DNA of 42,427 nucleotides from an uncultured Granulosicoccaceae bacterium (GCA_937922945.1 CAKZUP010000048.1:1-42427), one strand, 5' to 3'; positions 9,901 to 17,891 are shown, numbered from the stretch's first letter. Notes: generated by a model from the letters alone, not told the origin. Program-made: numbers and translations.

Positions 9901-10119
9901 ATTGCGCGAACGATTGTGTCCATTGCTAAAACCCTGAACTTGAGAACGGTTGCCGAAGGCGTCGAAACGATCGATCAACTCGCCATTGTGAACGAGATGG
10001 GTTGTGACTACATACAGGGATACCTCTATTCACCACCGGTTGATGCAGATGAGATTTTAGGCGTCATTGATGAAATAAACGCTGGCGCCGTTGCCTTCCC
10101 ATTATCCAGGGCCGGTTAA
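6910..10119 (+). CDS. PAS-GAF-GAF-GGDEF-EAL cyclic-di-GMP signalling protein
   Basis: This 1069-residue protein is probably cytoplasmic, with no transmembrane segment. Residues about 40-140 look like a degenerate receiver (hydrophobic LMTFDMS, IVIVKS, then EAGADELIVI). A PAS domain follows at about 165-285, GAF at 305-445, a second, weaker GAF-like stretch at 460-620, GGDEF at 625-795 and EAL at 810-1060. GGDEF is intact at 707-711 with the metal loop FIDLDGFKAVND near 664. No RxxD inhibitory site lies at the usual spacing. EAL is intact at 839-841, and ELEVTES, DDFGTGYSSLRYL and AEGVE are present. It may therefore both make and break cyclic-di-GMP; the net direction is not predictable. It is convergent with the aldo/keto reductase gene. 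Confidence 0.93.
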   Translation: MSSADKPEQEALHKCTVSHLPESLRACAHVLPSYLTDTAMCHLVYYPSIFEDAVDYIAQISAQPEKAALMTFDMSWSPDELVQLVSHARAVHEYLHIVIVKSVANTDKLSIEQQDDVGKQVLEAGADELIVINQQLEALTPNFVLSNSAPIAGQHSVDSIDWSNVIQVIANNAKGAVTIKSLDHRFLFVNSVFLKFSGLTERDVLGKDDLEMGISPEFVLGNKSDNFRGTWKLDNDAVRGGKSVTVYESSTQYSPNQARLMRTTRTPLCNSVGEVSQLLVQSEDITKQSRIEHDLDSLTKIMEGMVNQPDLISIFNNVTMGLRKVTGADYCYLSQVNNNTGYLETVASAGPMARLNIIKHRKGQGVAGTAWKSKKLYVAVDYQQDEHRLAAVSETKQACGIPLLVNGEVQGVMGVAYKNYYPNIRDDLPIITKYAQLSVVVLEHMLLSKKNQEEIRRTEAVTSVGQKLDSADDLQVLLDKACINCISAFDAVKVHVLEYKDQRFKSMSAWELIDGKACAVEEIDSDTLRQSVCQWCMDNLELATVPENYDDPRETDEIHKLRRLLKRGATVVVPLAQANEPYGCLVIQRERGAGDFTAHDINLLKHLGSQLYNAIRRVELIDQVLYRANHDLLTGLFNRSFFEHQLSEKISQGRHQSKPFMLLFIDLDGFKAVNDTFGHGSGDELLIELAKRFKGYFHSGSSVARIGGDEFGIIVDDLDSIKREQGTIENFLQGVVELVEQEFIIGEFSARVSSSIGVSNYPEDGNDPIALLKFADIAMYEVKHCLKGAYRIYDGELGKLYDERIQLESQLARAINNKELRLFYQPKVSCLTGRVEGVEALIRWQHPKRGLLSPYHFITMAEESGLIVDIGNWVITEAIRQLSVWTQSSRDISIAVNVAAPQLANSNFAEMLLQKIEIGEVRPSSLELEVTESVVMNDIGSVQRQLELLKQQEISIAIDDFGTGYSSLRYLKDLPLDILKIDKSFIDNLCDGEKYQSIARTIVSIAKTLNLRTVAEGVETIDQLAIVNEMGCDYIQGYLYSPPVDADEILGVIDEINAGAVAFPLSRAG

Positions 10120-10217
10120 GTTCAACAAATTTATTGTTAGCAAAAGCGCGGAACAATCCACAGACACTTTCCATTGGTAATGAAATTTATATAATTTAAT
10201 AGCCCTGTTATACTCAC

Positions 10218-10249
10218 CATTCACGCTGTTTTTAATGTTAGCGTGAATG
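10218..10249. terminator. Hairpin between convergent genes
   Basis: A perfect 10-bp stem CATTCACGCT / AGCGTGAATG encloses a 12-nt loop, between the convergent ends at 10119 and 10269. There is no clear T-tract outside the stem on either side, so it may be a stabilising hairpin rather than a classical intrinsic terminator. Confidence 0.6.
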
Positions 10250-10268
10250 TATCTGCTGTAGTTCTTGC

Positions 10269-11246
10269 CTAGTCGCGCTCAGCATCTGCATCAGCCATGC
10301 GTTCACTGTTGTATCGATCGCCGGTAACGGTTTTTTCATTAATGAGCTCGTTCAGTGTTTGAACGGTTTCAGCCGACAAGCTCACGTTAGCGGCACCTGC
10401 GTTCTCTCTCATATATTCAATGTGTTTGGTGCCGGGAATCGGAACGTTGATTTCTCGATGTAGTAGCCATGCAAGCGCAAGTTGAGCCATAGAACAGTTA
10501 TGCTGCTCTGCGATCTTTGCGAACGGTATCAGTAACTCGGAATTTTTTTTAAACGCATCGGGTTCGAAGCGCGGCCTTGCAATGGTAGTTCTTAAATCGC
10601 CCTCTGCCAGCTGCGTAACATCGGTTGCAGCGCCTGTTAGGAAGGCTCTACCGAGTGGAGAGAACGGTACCATAGCAACGCCGAGTTCTTCACACACATC
10701 GAGAATGCCTCGCTCGGGTGTTCGTGACCATAGTGAGTACTCTGATTGTAATGCAGCAATTGGATGCTCTTTGTGTGCTCTTCGCAGATTGTCGGAGCAT
10801 ACTTCGGATAATCCAATTTCACGCACCTTGCCCTGTTCCACGAGCCTCGCTAAGGCACCGGTGCTCTCTTCAATTGGAATGGCTGGGTCGACGCGATGCA
10901 GGTAGTAAAGATCGATTACATCGGTGCGCAACCGTTTCAGACTGGCCTCACAGCTTTTCATGATACCCGCTGGATCGCCGTTTATGCCTTCTTCGCGCGA
11001 TAGGCCACATTTTGTCGCGAGCACATACTCTTTGCGGCGTTTCTCCAGCGATTTTCCAATAAGCTCTTCGTTATGGCCGGAACCGTACACTTGCGCTGTA
11101 TCGAGGAACGTGTAGCCAATATCGAGTGCTGCATTGAGTAGCTCTGCGGACTGCGTATCGTCTGCTTTGCCATAACCCATTGACATGTTCATGCAGCCCA
11201 AGCCAATTTCTGATACTGATAGTGAGCCGATAGTGCGAGTTTTCAT
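10269..11246 (-). CDS. Aldo/keto reductase
   Basis: This 325-residue (alpha/beta)8-barrel oxidoreductase reduces or oxidises carbonyl groups with NADP(H) in the cytosol. The catalytic tetrad is visible: Asp and Tyr in FLDTAQVYGSGHNE, Lys in LATKCGL and His in DLYYLHRVDP. The C-terminal cofactor region includes VPIPGTKHIEYMREN. It most resembles the YakC/YhdN-type reductases, which act on varied aldehydes and ketones. It stands alone, convergent with the cyclic-di-GMP gene; the natural substrate is unknown. Confidence 0.92.
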   Translation of the reverse strand: MKTRTIGSLSVSEIGLGCMNMSMGYGKADDTQSAELLNAALDIGYTFLDTAQVYGSGHNEELIGKSLEKRRKEYVLATKCGLSREEGINGDPAGIMKSCEASLKRLRTDVIDLYYLHRVDPAIPIEESTGALARLVEQGKVREIGLSEVCSDNLRRAHKEHPIAALQSEYSLWSRTPERGILDVCEELGVAMVPFSPLGRAFLTGAATDVTQLAEGDLRTTIARPRFEPDAFKKNSELLIPFAKIAEQHNCSMAQLALAWLLHREINVPIPGTKHIEYMRENAGAANVSLSAETVQTLNELINEKTVTGDRYNSERMADADAERD

Positions 11247-11439
11247 ACTGGAACCTTATTTTTTAGTATGTGCTGTGGTCATTATATTCTACCAACGTTA
11301 TTCAGGCTGTTCTGTGTTAAGTATACTTGCATTTATACGATTCCATGCTCACCACCAGACTTACGCACGTGGCTGTTGCCAGCGTCGGTGTATAAAGATT
11401 TTCTTCATGAAGTTGTGTCTGTTAACGTAGAGTCCGCAA

Positions 11440-11652
11440 ATGAAGCGAAAAATCACAGGCTATCACCTTGATCGTTCAGGCGACTGGGTTGCCGAACTGT
11501 GCTGTGATCATTTTCAGCACGTTCGACACAACCCACCGTGGATGAACCGAGTATGGGTGAGGACGCAATCTGGTCGAGATTCCAAGTTGGGTGCGCAGCT
11601 TAACTGTGTCAAGTGTGACGCTAACGCGCCTCCAGACAAGCAGGTGCCATGA
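11440..11652 (+). CDS. Small DUF3565-family protein
   Basis: This 70-residue protein matches the small DUF3565 family of proteobacteria. The pattern GYHLDRSGDWVAELCCDHFQ, then VRHNPPWMNRVWV and a C-terminal NCVKCD is visible. Three conserved Cys/His clusters suggest metal binding, but no function is known. The full family length is present. It precedes the M24 hydrolase gene by 59 bp on the same strand; a shared transcript is possible. No strong ribosome binding site is seen (a weak agag lies upstream). Confidence 0.8.
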   Translation: MKRKITGYHLDRSGDWVAELCCDHFQHVRHNPPWMNRVWVRTQSGRDSKLGAQLNCVKCDANAPPDKQVP

Positions 11653-11711
11653 TCACTCAGTGCAGTTAACAGATCGTTGTCGGAACGTTGTCAATATTGA
11701 AGCAAAATACT

Positions 11712-12881
11712 ATGCATATGGATGCCCCCACGCGCGGATTTCACAAAGCGGAATTCGAACAACGGACAACAAACGCTCAAAACCTCATGGCAGCGCAAGG
11801 CCTGGATGGCATCTTGCTGATGAGCGAACCAGAGGTGCGTTACTTCACCGGTTTTCATACCTTGTTCTGGCAGAGTCCCACGCGCCCATGGTTTGTTTTT
11901 ATTCCTCCGGAAGGTAAGCCTGTTGCCATTATTCCCGAGATAGGTGCAGATTTGATGCGGCGCACCTGGGTAGATGACATTCGTACCTGGAGTGCGCCAG
12001 ACCCGGCTGACGACGGAATCAGTTTATTGATCGACTTGCTGTCGCCGATGGCCGCTCGAACTAAAAGGCTTGGGGTTTTAAAAGGACATGAGACACATTT
12101 GCGCATGCCGTTAGACGATTGGGAGCGATTGGTCAGTTCGCTATCGGGGCTGAAAATGGTCGATGCAACGGGTTTGGTGCAGCAACTACGTATGGTGAAG
12201 TCAGCTGCTGAGATTGAGAAGCATCGTTATATATGCGGTGTGGGTTCTGCTGCATTTGCCAAAGTGCCTGAGTTTGTATCTGAAGGTATGCCGCTTGAAG
12301 ATGTGTTTCGCGAGTTTCGCCGAACGGCGCTAAGGCAGGGCGCGGATGACGTACCTTATCTCGTCGGCGCTGCCGATGTTGGTGGTTATGCAGATGTTAT
12401 TTCTCCACCGTCACGCAGGCCCGTACAATCAGGCGATATTCTAATGATGGACACTGGTTGTACATGGGATGGGTACTTTTGTGATTTCGACAGAAATTGG
12501 GCCATTGGCAGAGCTGATGCAAATGCGCAACAAGCCTATGATGTTTTATGGCGCGCAACCCAAGCGGGTATAGAGGCTGCGCGCCCGGGCAACACATGCC
12601 GCGATTTATTTTATGCAATGTCTGAAGTGATTTCTGAACTTGATACTAGCGCTGGCGATGTTGGGCGGCTTGGGCATGGGTTAGGTATGCAGCTTACTGA
12701 GCAACCCTCTCATGCAGCCTTCGATAACACTATGCTGAAAGAGAATATGGTGCTAACGATTGAGCCATCATTATCTTTCGGCAAAGGCAAAATGATGGTG
12801 CATGAGGAGAACATTGTTGTGAGTAGAAACAGTGCTACTTTGCTAACTAACAGGGCTGCACCAGAGTTGCCTCTAATATAA
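11712..12881 (+). CDS. M24-family Xaa-Pro peptidase-like hydrolase (DoeA/creatinase-like)
   Basis: This protein of about 389 residues has a creatinase-type N-terminal domain (about 1-150) and a C-terminal pita-bread domain. The five M24 metal ligands are all present: Asp in MMDTG, Asp in FCDFDRNW, His in GHGLGMQL, Glu in TIEPS and Glu in HEENIV. Family members cleave Xaa-Pro dipeptides, creatine or ectoine (DoeA). The length fits DoeA-like enzymes, but no ectoine gene is adjacent, so the substrate is open. The longest frame begins at TTG 11688; ATG 11712, or ATG 11718, is more likely because no ribosome binding site supports the TTG. Confidence 0.85.
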   Translation: MHMDAPTRGFHKAEFEQRTTNAQNLMAAQGLDGILLMSEPEVRYFTGFHTLFWQSPTRPWFVFIPPEGKPVAIIPEIGADLMRRTWVDDIRTWSAPDPADDGISLLIDLLSPMAARTKRLGVLKGHETHLRMPLDDWERLVSSLSGLKMVDATGLVQQLRMVKSAAEIEKHRYICGVGSAAFAKVPEFVSEGMPLEDVFREFRRTALRQGADDVPYLVGAADVGGYADVISPPSRRPVQSGDILMMDTGCTWDGYFCDFDRNWAIGRADANAQQAYDVLWRATQAGIEAARPGNTCRDLFYAMSEVISELDTSAGDVGRLGHGLGMQLTEQPSHAAFDNTMLKENMVLTIEPSLSFGKGKMMVHEENIVVSRNSATLLTNRAAPELPLI

Positions 12882-12948
12882 ATATCGAAGTGCAATTACA
12901 GAAGTAGAGCGATAAAAAAAAGTTAATGCGTTTGTATGATTTATAGCG

Positions 12949-13617
12949 TTAGTCGACCGAACGGCCCTTTAACTCGGTGAAATCACTCATTACCCATTTA
13001 CTAAAGGCTGGGCGATGACGAAGGCGATCAAACCATTGCATAATATTATCGGGCATTGATATATTCAAATCTATCGCGCTCAGCCGGTGTAAAAACACAC
13101 CAGTAGCCACATCAGCGACCGATGGGCGATCGCCGGTAATATAGTGTCGATTGTCTAGTTGTATAGCAAGCTGCAGCAAACACGATTCGCACTCGGCAAC
13201 GCTTTGCTTTATCGCTTTCTTATTTTGTTTTTCTGGAGGAGTTCTGTAATAGCCCCAGAATACCCCAACGAATGCTTTCTCAAATCTGTCTATCGACCAG
13301 TCTAACCATCTGTCGGTCTGGCTTCTTTTATACGGGTCAGATGATATCCACTCACCGTTTCCATAACTGTCTGCTAAATAGCGAATGATGGTGTTGGACT
13401 CCCAGATAATCCTCTGCTTGTCACGAAGAACTGGAATCTTGCCCGCTGGATTCATAGCCAGAAAATCCGGCTGATCAGTACCACCAAAACGGCCGCCGAT
13501 CTGCTTGTGCGCATAGACAATATCCAGTTCATCCGCAATCCAAAGCACTTTTTGAACATTGTAGGATGTATGGCGGCCGTAGATTTCAATGTCATGGTTT
13601 GGTGGGATGGTATTAAT
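12949..13617 (-). CDS. Glutathione S-transferase family protein with unclear start codon
   Basis: The protein has the N-terminal thioredoxin-like GST domain (DIEIYGRHTSYNVQKVLW, NPAGKIPVL with the cis-Pro, then WESNTIIRYLAD with the glutathione-binding Ser) and an all-helical C-terminal domain. It would conjugate glutathione to electrophiles in the cytosol. The frame has no ATG before the domain. A TTG exists at 13653 without a ribosome binding site, whereas AAGGA at 13625-13629 sits 7 nt before an ATT at 13615-13617, giving about 222 residues. That ATT is my chosen start and is non-canonical; an ATG-to-ATT mutation is the alternative. Confidence 0.78.
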   Translation of the reverse strand: MNTIPPNHDIEIYGRHTSYNVQKVLWIADELDIVYAHKQIGGRFGGTDQPDFLAMNPAGKIPVLRDKQRIIWESNTIIRYLADSYGNGEWISSDPYKRSQTDRWLDWSIDRFEKAFVGVFWGYYRTPPEKQNKKAIKQSVAECESCLLQLAIQLDNRHYITGDRPSVADVATGVFLHRLSAIDLNISMPDNIMQWFDRLRHRPAFSKWVMSDFTELKGRSVD

Positions 13618-13624
13618 TTGAACG

Positions 13625-13629
13625 TCCTT
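13625..13629 (-). promoter_or_regulatory. Ribosome binding site ahead of an ATT codon in the GST gene
   Basis: On the minus strand AAGGA is followed after 7 nt by ATT (13617-13615), in frame with the GST. No ATG or GTG lies at that spacing. Confidence 0.45.
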
Positions 13630-13967
13630 TTTTGAAAGCTTGGCTGAGGGCAATAGTAGTTGAAATCGCTGGGTGTATTTAATTCGAATAATAACTCTGA
13701 AATCATTGAGCTGTTACCTCGGTCGCTTCAGGCTTGAGTCCCAGGAAACGGCATTATCAGTTCTTTTGGTTCATTCAGACGGCTCCAATAGCCGTCAATA
13801 TGACGTTTTCTGTGCTGCAGCTGCAGCTCCCATCCGGCCGAGACGCTCAAGTGATCTAACTAGCGCTTTGGGGCGTTCGCGTTCGAACGGAAGACTGTAA
13901 TAATTAAAAGTGTATTTTTAAGTTATTGATATGGTTAAATATATTGTAACTCACTCCAATGAAAGCT

Positions 13968-13996
13968 GCCTTAGTTGTGATCTAAGTGACTAAGGC
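13968..13996. promoter_or_regulatory. Inverted repeat upstream of the gntR -35 box
   Basis: GCCTTAGT (13968-13975) and ACTAAGGC (13989-13996) form a perfect 8-bp inverted repeat with a 13-nt spacer. It ends 2 nt before the -35 hexamer, a position suited to an activator or to a second operator. Confidence 0.5.
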
Positions 13997-13998
13997 TG

Positions 13999-14028
13999 TT
14001 GACCGAAAAACCACGAATCTGATATATT
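13999..14028 (+). promoter_or_regulatory. Sigma-70-type promoter for the gntR/uronide operon
   Basis: TTGACC at 13999-14004 and TATATT at 14023-14028 are separated by 18 nt. It is the best-looking promoter in the window and ends 30 nt before the gntR start. The rest of the 13618-14058 gap holds no visible gene. Confidence 0.6.
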
Positions 14029-14047
14029 AGTTTTGCAATCTAATATA
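14023..14047. promoter_or_regulatory. Palindromic operator candidate overlapping the -10 box
   Basis: TATATTAG (14023-14030) and CTAATATA (14040-14047) are perfect 8-bp inverted repeats with a 9-nt spacer. The left arm contains the -10 hexamer, and the right arm ends 11 nt before gntR ATG. This is a natural site for autorepression by the GntR protein. Confidence 0.55.
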
Positions 14048-14058
14048 CTTAGTAGGGC

Positions 14059-14886
14059 ATGAGCTCAGGCACCACATCCATTCAATCGCTGATTGATCAC
14101 CCCCAGTCGCTAACCAGTGTGCTGACCGGTGTAACGCTCAATCCTGAAGATTCATTGGTATCGCAGATCTATCGTATTTTGTGGGATGCCATTGTTACGC
14201 TGAAAATATTACCCGGGCAGCTGGTTTCTGAAAAAGAAATAGCATCGGTGCTCAATGCCAGTAAAACACCTGTGCGTGAAGCGCTTATCCGATTGGAAGA
14301 TGTTGGTTTGGTGTCTGTCGTTCCCAAAAGTGGAACCTACGTTACCGCCATACGAATCGACGCTTACATTGAAGGCTGCTTCACCCGACTGCAGTTGGAA
14401 ACCGGGGCTGTTCGACGTGCTGCGGAACGAAGCGGCATTGAACATCATATTGCCGATCTGGAGTCGATTATTGAGCGGCAATCTGTTGCATGGGACGCCG
14501 AGGACTATGTGCAGTTTGCATCTCTTGATGAAGCATTACATAAAGCTTTTTTCACCGTTGCAGGGCTTCAGGGTGTTTGGCATTTTCAGCAAAAGACGCA
14601 AGCGGATGTTAACCGCATCCGACATTTAAAGCGCATTGGCGGTATCCGTCGTGGAACACAAGTTATAGAGCAACATATAGCGATAGTCGACGCTATTAAA
14701 TCTGGCAAGGCCGATCAAGCCAGTAACGCATTGGTTTTGCATATTGGCTCGTTGGAATCAGAGATAAGCAAGCTGACTGATAACCCTGAATTGTTAGCGT
14801 TTATCGAAAATCAGAAGACGTCAATGTTACGTAAGTCGCCGGGAAAACGAAGTTCCCGCTCTACTCATCATCAACAAGTCATTTAG
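14059..14886 (+). CDS. GntR-family (FadR/FCD subgroup) transcriptional regulator
   Basis: This 275-residue regulator has an N-terminal winged helix-turn-helix at about 32-98 (LVSEKEIASVLNASKTPVRE, then VVPKSGTYVT). An FCD effector domain follows at about 105-255, with the expected metal-ligand pattern DEALHKAFF, EQHIAIVDAI and VLHIGSLE. FCD regulators commonly sense uronates, aldonates or other organic acids. It is first in a same-strand series with the importer, only 10 bp before the ATPase gene, and the promoter ahead of it has palindromes. It is therefore the likely local regulator, probably a repressor relieved by a uronide breakdown product; that role is inferred. Confidence 0.92.
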   Translation: MSSGTTSIQSLIDHPQSLTSVLTGVTLNPEDSLVSQIYRILWDAIVTLKILPGQLVSEKEIASVLNASKTPVREALIRLEDVGLVSVVPKSGTYVTAIRIDAYIEGCFTRLQLETGAVRRAAERSGIEHHIADLESIIERQSVAWDAEDYVQFASLDEALHKAFFTVAGLQGVWHFQQKTQADVNRIRHLKRIGGIRRGTQVIEQHIAIVDAIKSGKADQASNALVLHIGSLESEISKLTDNPELLAFIENQKTSMLRKSPGKRSSRSTHHQQVI

Positions 14887-14896
14887 TGTAAGCACT

Positions 14897-15991
14897 ATGT
14901 CTAATGTCATTCTAGAAAAGATAGTCAAGCGCTATGGCAGTCTTGAGGTTGTACACGGTATCGATCTGAATATCGCACCTCAGGAATTTGTCGTGCTGGT
15001 TGGCCCCTCCGGCTGTGGTAAATCAACAACCTTGCGAATGATTGCCGGGTTGGAAGAGATCAGCGATGGGACCATTTCTATAGACGATCGTGTTGTGAAT
15101 CGAGTTGCCCCCAAAGATAGAGATGTTGCCATGGTGTTTCAGAACTATGCACTCTATCCGCACTTAAACGTTGCTGACAATATTGCGTTTGGTTTGCGTA
15201 TCCGTAAAGAGTCGAAGCAGAAAATTGCAGAATCGGTAGAGGAGGTTGGCGAAATTCTGGGCCTGACGCCTTATCTGGACAGGCGGCCGGCGAATTTGTC
15301 GGGTGGGCAGCGTCAGCGCGTTGCCATGGGTAGAGCCATTGTTCGACGACCAAAGGTGTTCTTGTTTGATGAACCGCTCTCGAACCTGGACGCAAAGCTT
15401 CGTACGCAAATGCGGGCTGAAATTAAACGTTTACACAAACGCCTTGGTGCTACCAGTGTGTACGTAACGCACGATCAGGTAGAGGCTATGACATTGGCCG
15501 ATCGCATTGTTGTGATGAACGGAGGCATTATTGAACAAATCGGTACACCGATGGAGCTGTTCAAGAACCCTGCAAACATTTTTGTTGCAGGCTTTATGGG
15601 GTCGCCGCCGATGAATCAACTGCATGGGTTTATTCAAAACACCGCGGAAGGGCCGCATGTCAATATAAACGATACGCTTATCAAGTTACCGACATCCTTA
15701 AACGTAGAGGATAAAAAGCCGGTAGTGGTGGGTATGCGACCCGAACATATGTCTTTAAGTGCGGACGGCGATACATCCGAGATACCTATAGCGCTAGAGC
15801 TTGTTGAAACCCTCGGCTCAGAGGCGCTGCTGCACTCAACGCTGGGGGACGAGCCTTTTATTATTAAGGCTGAAACCAACGGAGATCTTGATCATCTACA
15901 AGACGTGTCGAAAGTCTATGCACCGCGTGACTCCATAAAGTTGTTTGATAAAGAAACCGGAAAAGCGATTAGGGAGCAGGCTGGCTCGTGA
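14897..15991 (+). CDS. algS-like: ABC importer ATPase, AlgS/UgpC/MsmK type
   Basis: This 364-residue ATPase drives a sugar-type ABC importer on the cytoplasmic face of the inner membrane. Walker A GPSGCGKST is at 36-44, the Q-loop FQNYALYP at 81-88, the signature LSGGQ at 134-138, Walker B VFLFDEP at 154-160 and the switch THDQ at 191-194. A TOBE/MalK-like regulatory domain follows from about 240, as in the oligosaccharide-importer ATPases. It overlaps the next gene by 4 nt (GTGA), implying translational coupling. The AlgS assignment rests mainly on the binding protein encoded three genes downstream. Confidence 0.93.
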   Translation: MSNVILEKIVKRYGSLEVVHGIDLNIAPQEFVVLVGPSGCGKSTTLRMIAGLEEISDGTISIDDRVVNRVAPKDRDVAMVFQNYALYPHLNVADNIAFGLRIRKESKQKIAESVEEVGEILGLTPYLDRRPANLSGGQRQRVAMGRAIVRRPKVFLFDEPLSNLDAKLRTQMRAEIKRLHKRLGATSVYVTHDQVEAMTLADRIVVMNGGIIEQIGTPMELFKNPANIFVAGFMGSPPMNQLHGFIQNTAEGPHVNINDTLIKLPTSLNVEDKKPVVVGMRPEHMSLSADGDTSEIPIALELVETLGSEALLHSTLGDEPFIIKAETNGDLDHLQDVSKVYAPRDSIKLFDKETGKAIREQAGS

Positions 15992-16968
15992 GTTCTTCTG
16001 AAGACAATCAACACGGTCATACCGTTATCACTGCCAAGCCCAAGCGATCGCTTGAGCATAAGCTGCAGTGGCTTGCAGACCATATTAGAAATGAGTGGCA
16101 AATATACTTGATGCTACTGCCAACCATCGTATGGATGATTGTGTTTCTGTATAAGCCGATGTATGGCCTGCAAATCGCGTTTAAAGATTACTCGATTTTT
16201 CGCGGTGTTGCGGCAAGTCCGTGGGTTGGTTGGGAGCATTTTGAAACGCTTTTTTCTAACGATCAGTTCTTACGAGCCATAGGCAATACGATAAAAATCA
16301 GCGCGTTGAATTTGCTATTCGGGTTTCCAGCGCCCATTTTATTGGCACTGATGTTTAATGAAGTGATACACGCAACCTACAAGCGAACAGCACAAACCAT
16401 TGTGTATCTGCCTCACTTTATTTCAACCGTTATAATTGCGGGTATTGTAACTACCGCATTTTCGCCAACTGCTGGTGTCGTTAACACGATATTGGGCTGG
16501 TTCAATATCGATTCCATTTATTTCTTAACCAAGCCAGAGTGGTTTCGACCGATTTTCGTTGGTACAGGTATTTGGCAGGAAGCCGGATTTGGTTCGATTG
16601 TTTTTCTTGCAGCTATTGCAGGCGTTAACCCATCACTTTACGAAAGTGCCGTGGTTGATGGTGCAAGTCGTTGGCAAATGATGTGGAAAATCACTATCCC
16701 TTCAATTATGCCAACCATTTTAATCATGTTGATTATTCGAATCGGCAACATTATGGAAGTCTCTTTTGAGCTTATTATATTGTTGTATCAGCCAGCTACC
16801 TGGTCTACAGCCGATGTGGTTAACACCTTTGTCTATCGGCAAGGCTTGCAAAGTGGTCAGTATGATGTGGCTGCGGCCGCAGGTTTATTTAATGCAGTAG
16901 TGGCATTCGTATTAGTAATGATTGCTAATACTTTATCGCGGCGCTACTCGCGCACATCGCTGTGGTAA
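15988..16968 (+). CDS. algM1-like: ABC importer permease, AlgM1/LplB type
   Basis: This 326-residue permease has six predicted membrane helices beginning near residue 38 (IYLMLLPTIVWMIVF, then PMYGLQIAFKDY, the typical LplB/AlgM1 opening). The EAA-type coupling loop at about 219-238 reads ESAVVDGASRWQMMWKITIP. It forms a heterodimer with the product of the next gene. GTG at 15988 overlaps the stop of the ATPase gene. Length matches AlgM1-like proteins (about 320 residues). Confidence 0.92.
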   Translation: MSSSEDNQHGHTVITAKPKRSLEHKLQWLADHIRNEWQIYLMLLPTIVWMIVFLYKPMYGLQIAFKDYSIFRGVAASPWVGWEHFETLFSNDQFLRAIGNTIKISALNLLFGFPAPILLALMFNEVIHATYKRTAQTIVYLPHFISTVIIAGIVTTAFSPTAGVVNTILGWFNIDSIYFLTKPEWFRPIFVGTGIWQEAGFGSIVFLAAIAGVNPSLYESAVVDGASRWQMMWKITIPSIMPTILIMLIIRIGNIMEVSFELIILLYQPATWSTADVVNTFVYRQGLQSGQYDVAAAAGLFNAVVAFVLVMIANTLSRRYSRTSLW

Positions 16969-16975
16969 CGGTAAG

Positions 16976-17860
16976 ATGGCAATGAACATGAATCTTTATT
17001 CGCGTGGCGACAAGTTGTTCGCCATCGCAGTATCCATTCTAATTGGAATGTTTACGGTCGCTACCTTATATCCGTTTATATATATTGCGGCGGTCTCTTT
17101 CAGTGGTGGATTTGCAGCCGCAGCAGGGAAGGTGGTTCTTACGCCGGTAGATTCCACCTTGGCTGCCTACAAATACGTGTTAACTCAACCCAAGTTCTGG
17201 AATTCGTACCTCAATACGTTTATCTATACCATCGGTGGCACAATGATGAGCCTGCTCATCATTATTCCGGGGGCCTATGCGTTGTCGAGACCACAGCTAA
17301 TCGGTCGACGATTCTGGAATTTATTTGTCGCCTTCACTCTGTGGTTCAACGCTGGCCTCATACCGTTTTTTTTGAATATGCGCGATCTCAATCTTCTTGA
17401 TAGCTACTTTGGCATTATCATCGGGTTTGCGGTAAACGCGTTCAATCTAATTCTTCTCAGGAACTTTTTTGAGGCACTGCCACAAAGCTTTGAAGAAGCG
17501 GCGCGAATGGATGGCGCAAACGATTTTCAAATATTGTGGAAGGTTTATCTTCCGCTTTCCAAGCCAGCTATTGCCACAATTACATTATTTTGTATAGTGT
17601 CTCGCTGGAATGGCTTTTTTTGGGCGATGGTACTTTTACAAAGTGAAGAGAAGATTCCACTCCAGGTTTTTTTACGGCATACCATCGCATTTTTGTCTGA
17701 TGACCAGGAGTTTACCGCTACGCTGGCCGACCAGCCGTACGGTGTTGAATCTGTAACCGGGGCAATTATAGTTTGTTCGATTATTCCGGTTTTAATTGTC
17801 TATCCGTTTATACAAAAATACTTCGAAAAAGGAATACTCCTTGGCGGTGTCAAGGAATAA
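16976..17860 (+). CDS. algM2-like: ABC importer permease, AlgM2/YtcP type
   Basis: This 294-residue permease is the second membrane subunit. It has six predicted helices and an EAA loop near residue 173 (EEAARMDGANDFQILWKVYL). The open frame begins at TTG 16922 inside the upstream gene, but ATG 16976, 7 nt after the preceding stop, gives the usual family N-terminus and length, so I use it. The close packing with the flanking genes supports one transport complex. Confidence 0.92.
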   Translation: MAMNMNLYSRGDKLFAIAVSILIGMFTVATLYPFIYIAAVSFSGGFAAAAGKVVLTPVDSTLAAYKYVLTQPKFWNSYLNTFIYTIGGTMMSLLIIIPGAYALSRPQLIGRRFWNLFVAFTLWFNAGLIPFFLNMRDLNLLDSYFGIIIGFAVNAFNLILLRNFFEALPQSFEEAARMDGANDFQILWKVYLPLSKPAIATITLFCIVSRWNGFFWAMVLLQSEEKIPLQVFLRHTIAFLSDDQEFTATLADQPYGVESVTGAIIVCSIIPVLIVYPFIQKYFEKGILLGGVKE

Positions 17861-17891
17861 GCAGGACAAGAAGTAACTACAGTAACCATAT

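Noticed and set aside
6906..10119. Reading the N-terminus of the cyclic-di-GMP protein as a functional phosphoreceiver
   Set aside because: The acidic pocket and the Thr/Lys switch cannot be identified with confidence; described only as degenerate.
13593..13595. Minus-strand ATG one base out of frame with the GST, suggesting a frameshift just after the start
   Set aside because: No ribosome binding site precedes it, and the in-frame ATT behind AAGGA explains the start better.
13673..13900. 75-codon plus-strand frame upstream of gntR
   Set aside because: Low-complexity Ala/Arg/Ser composition, no ribosome site and no family resemblance.
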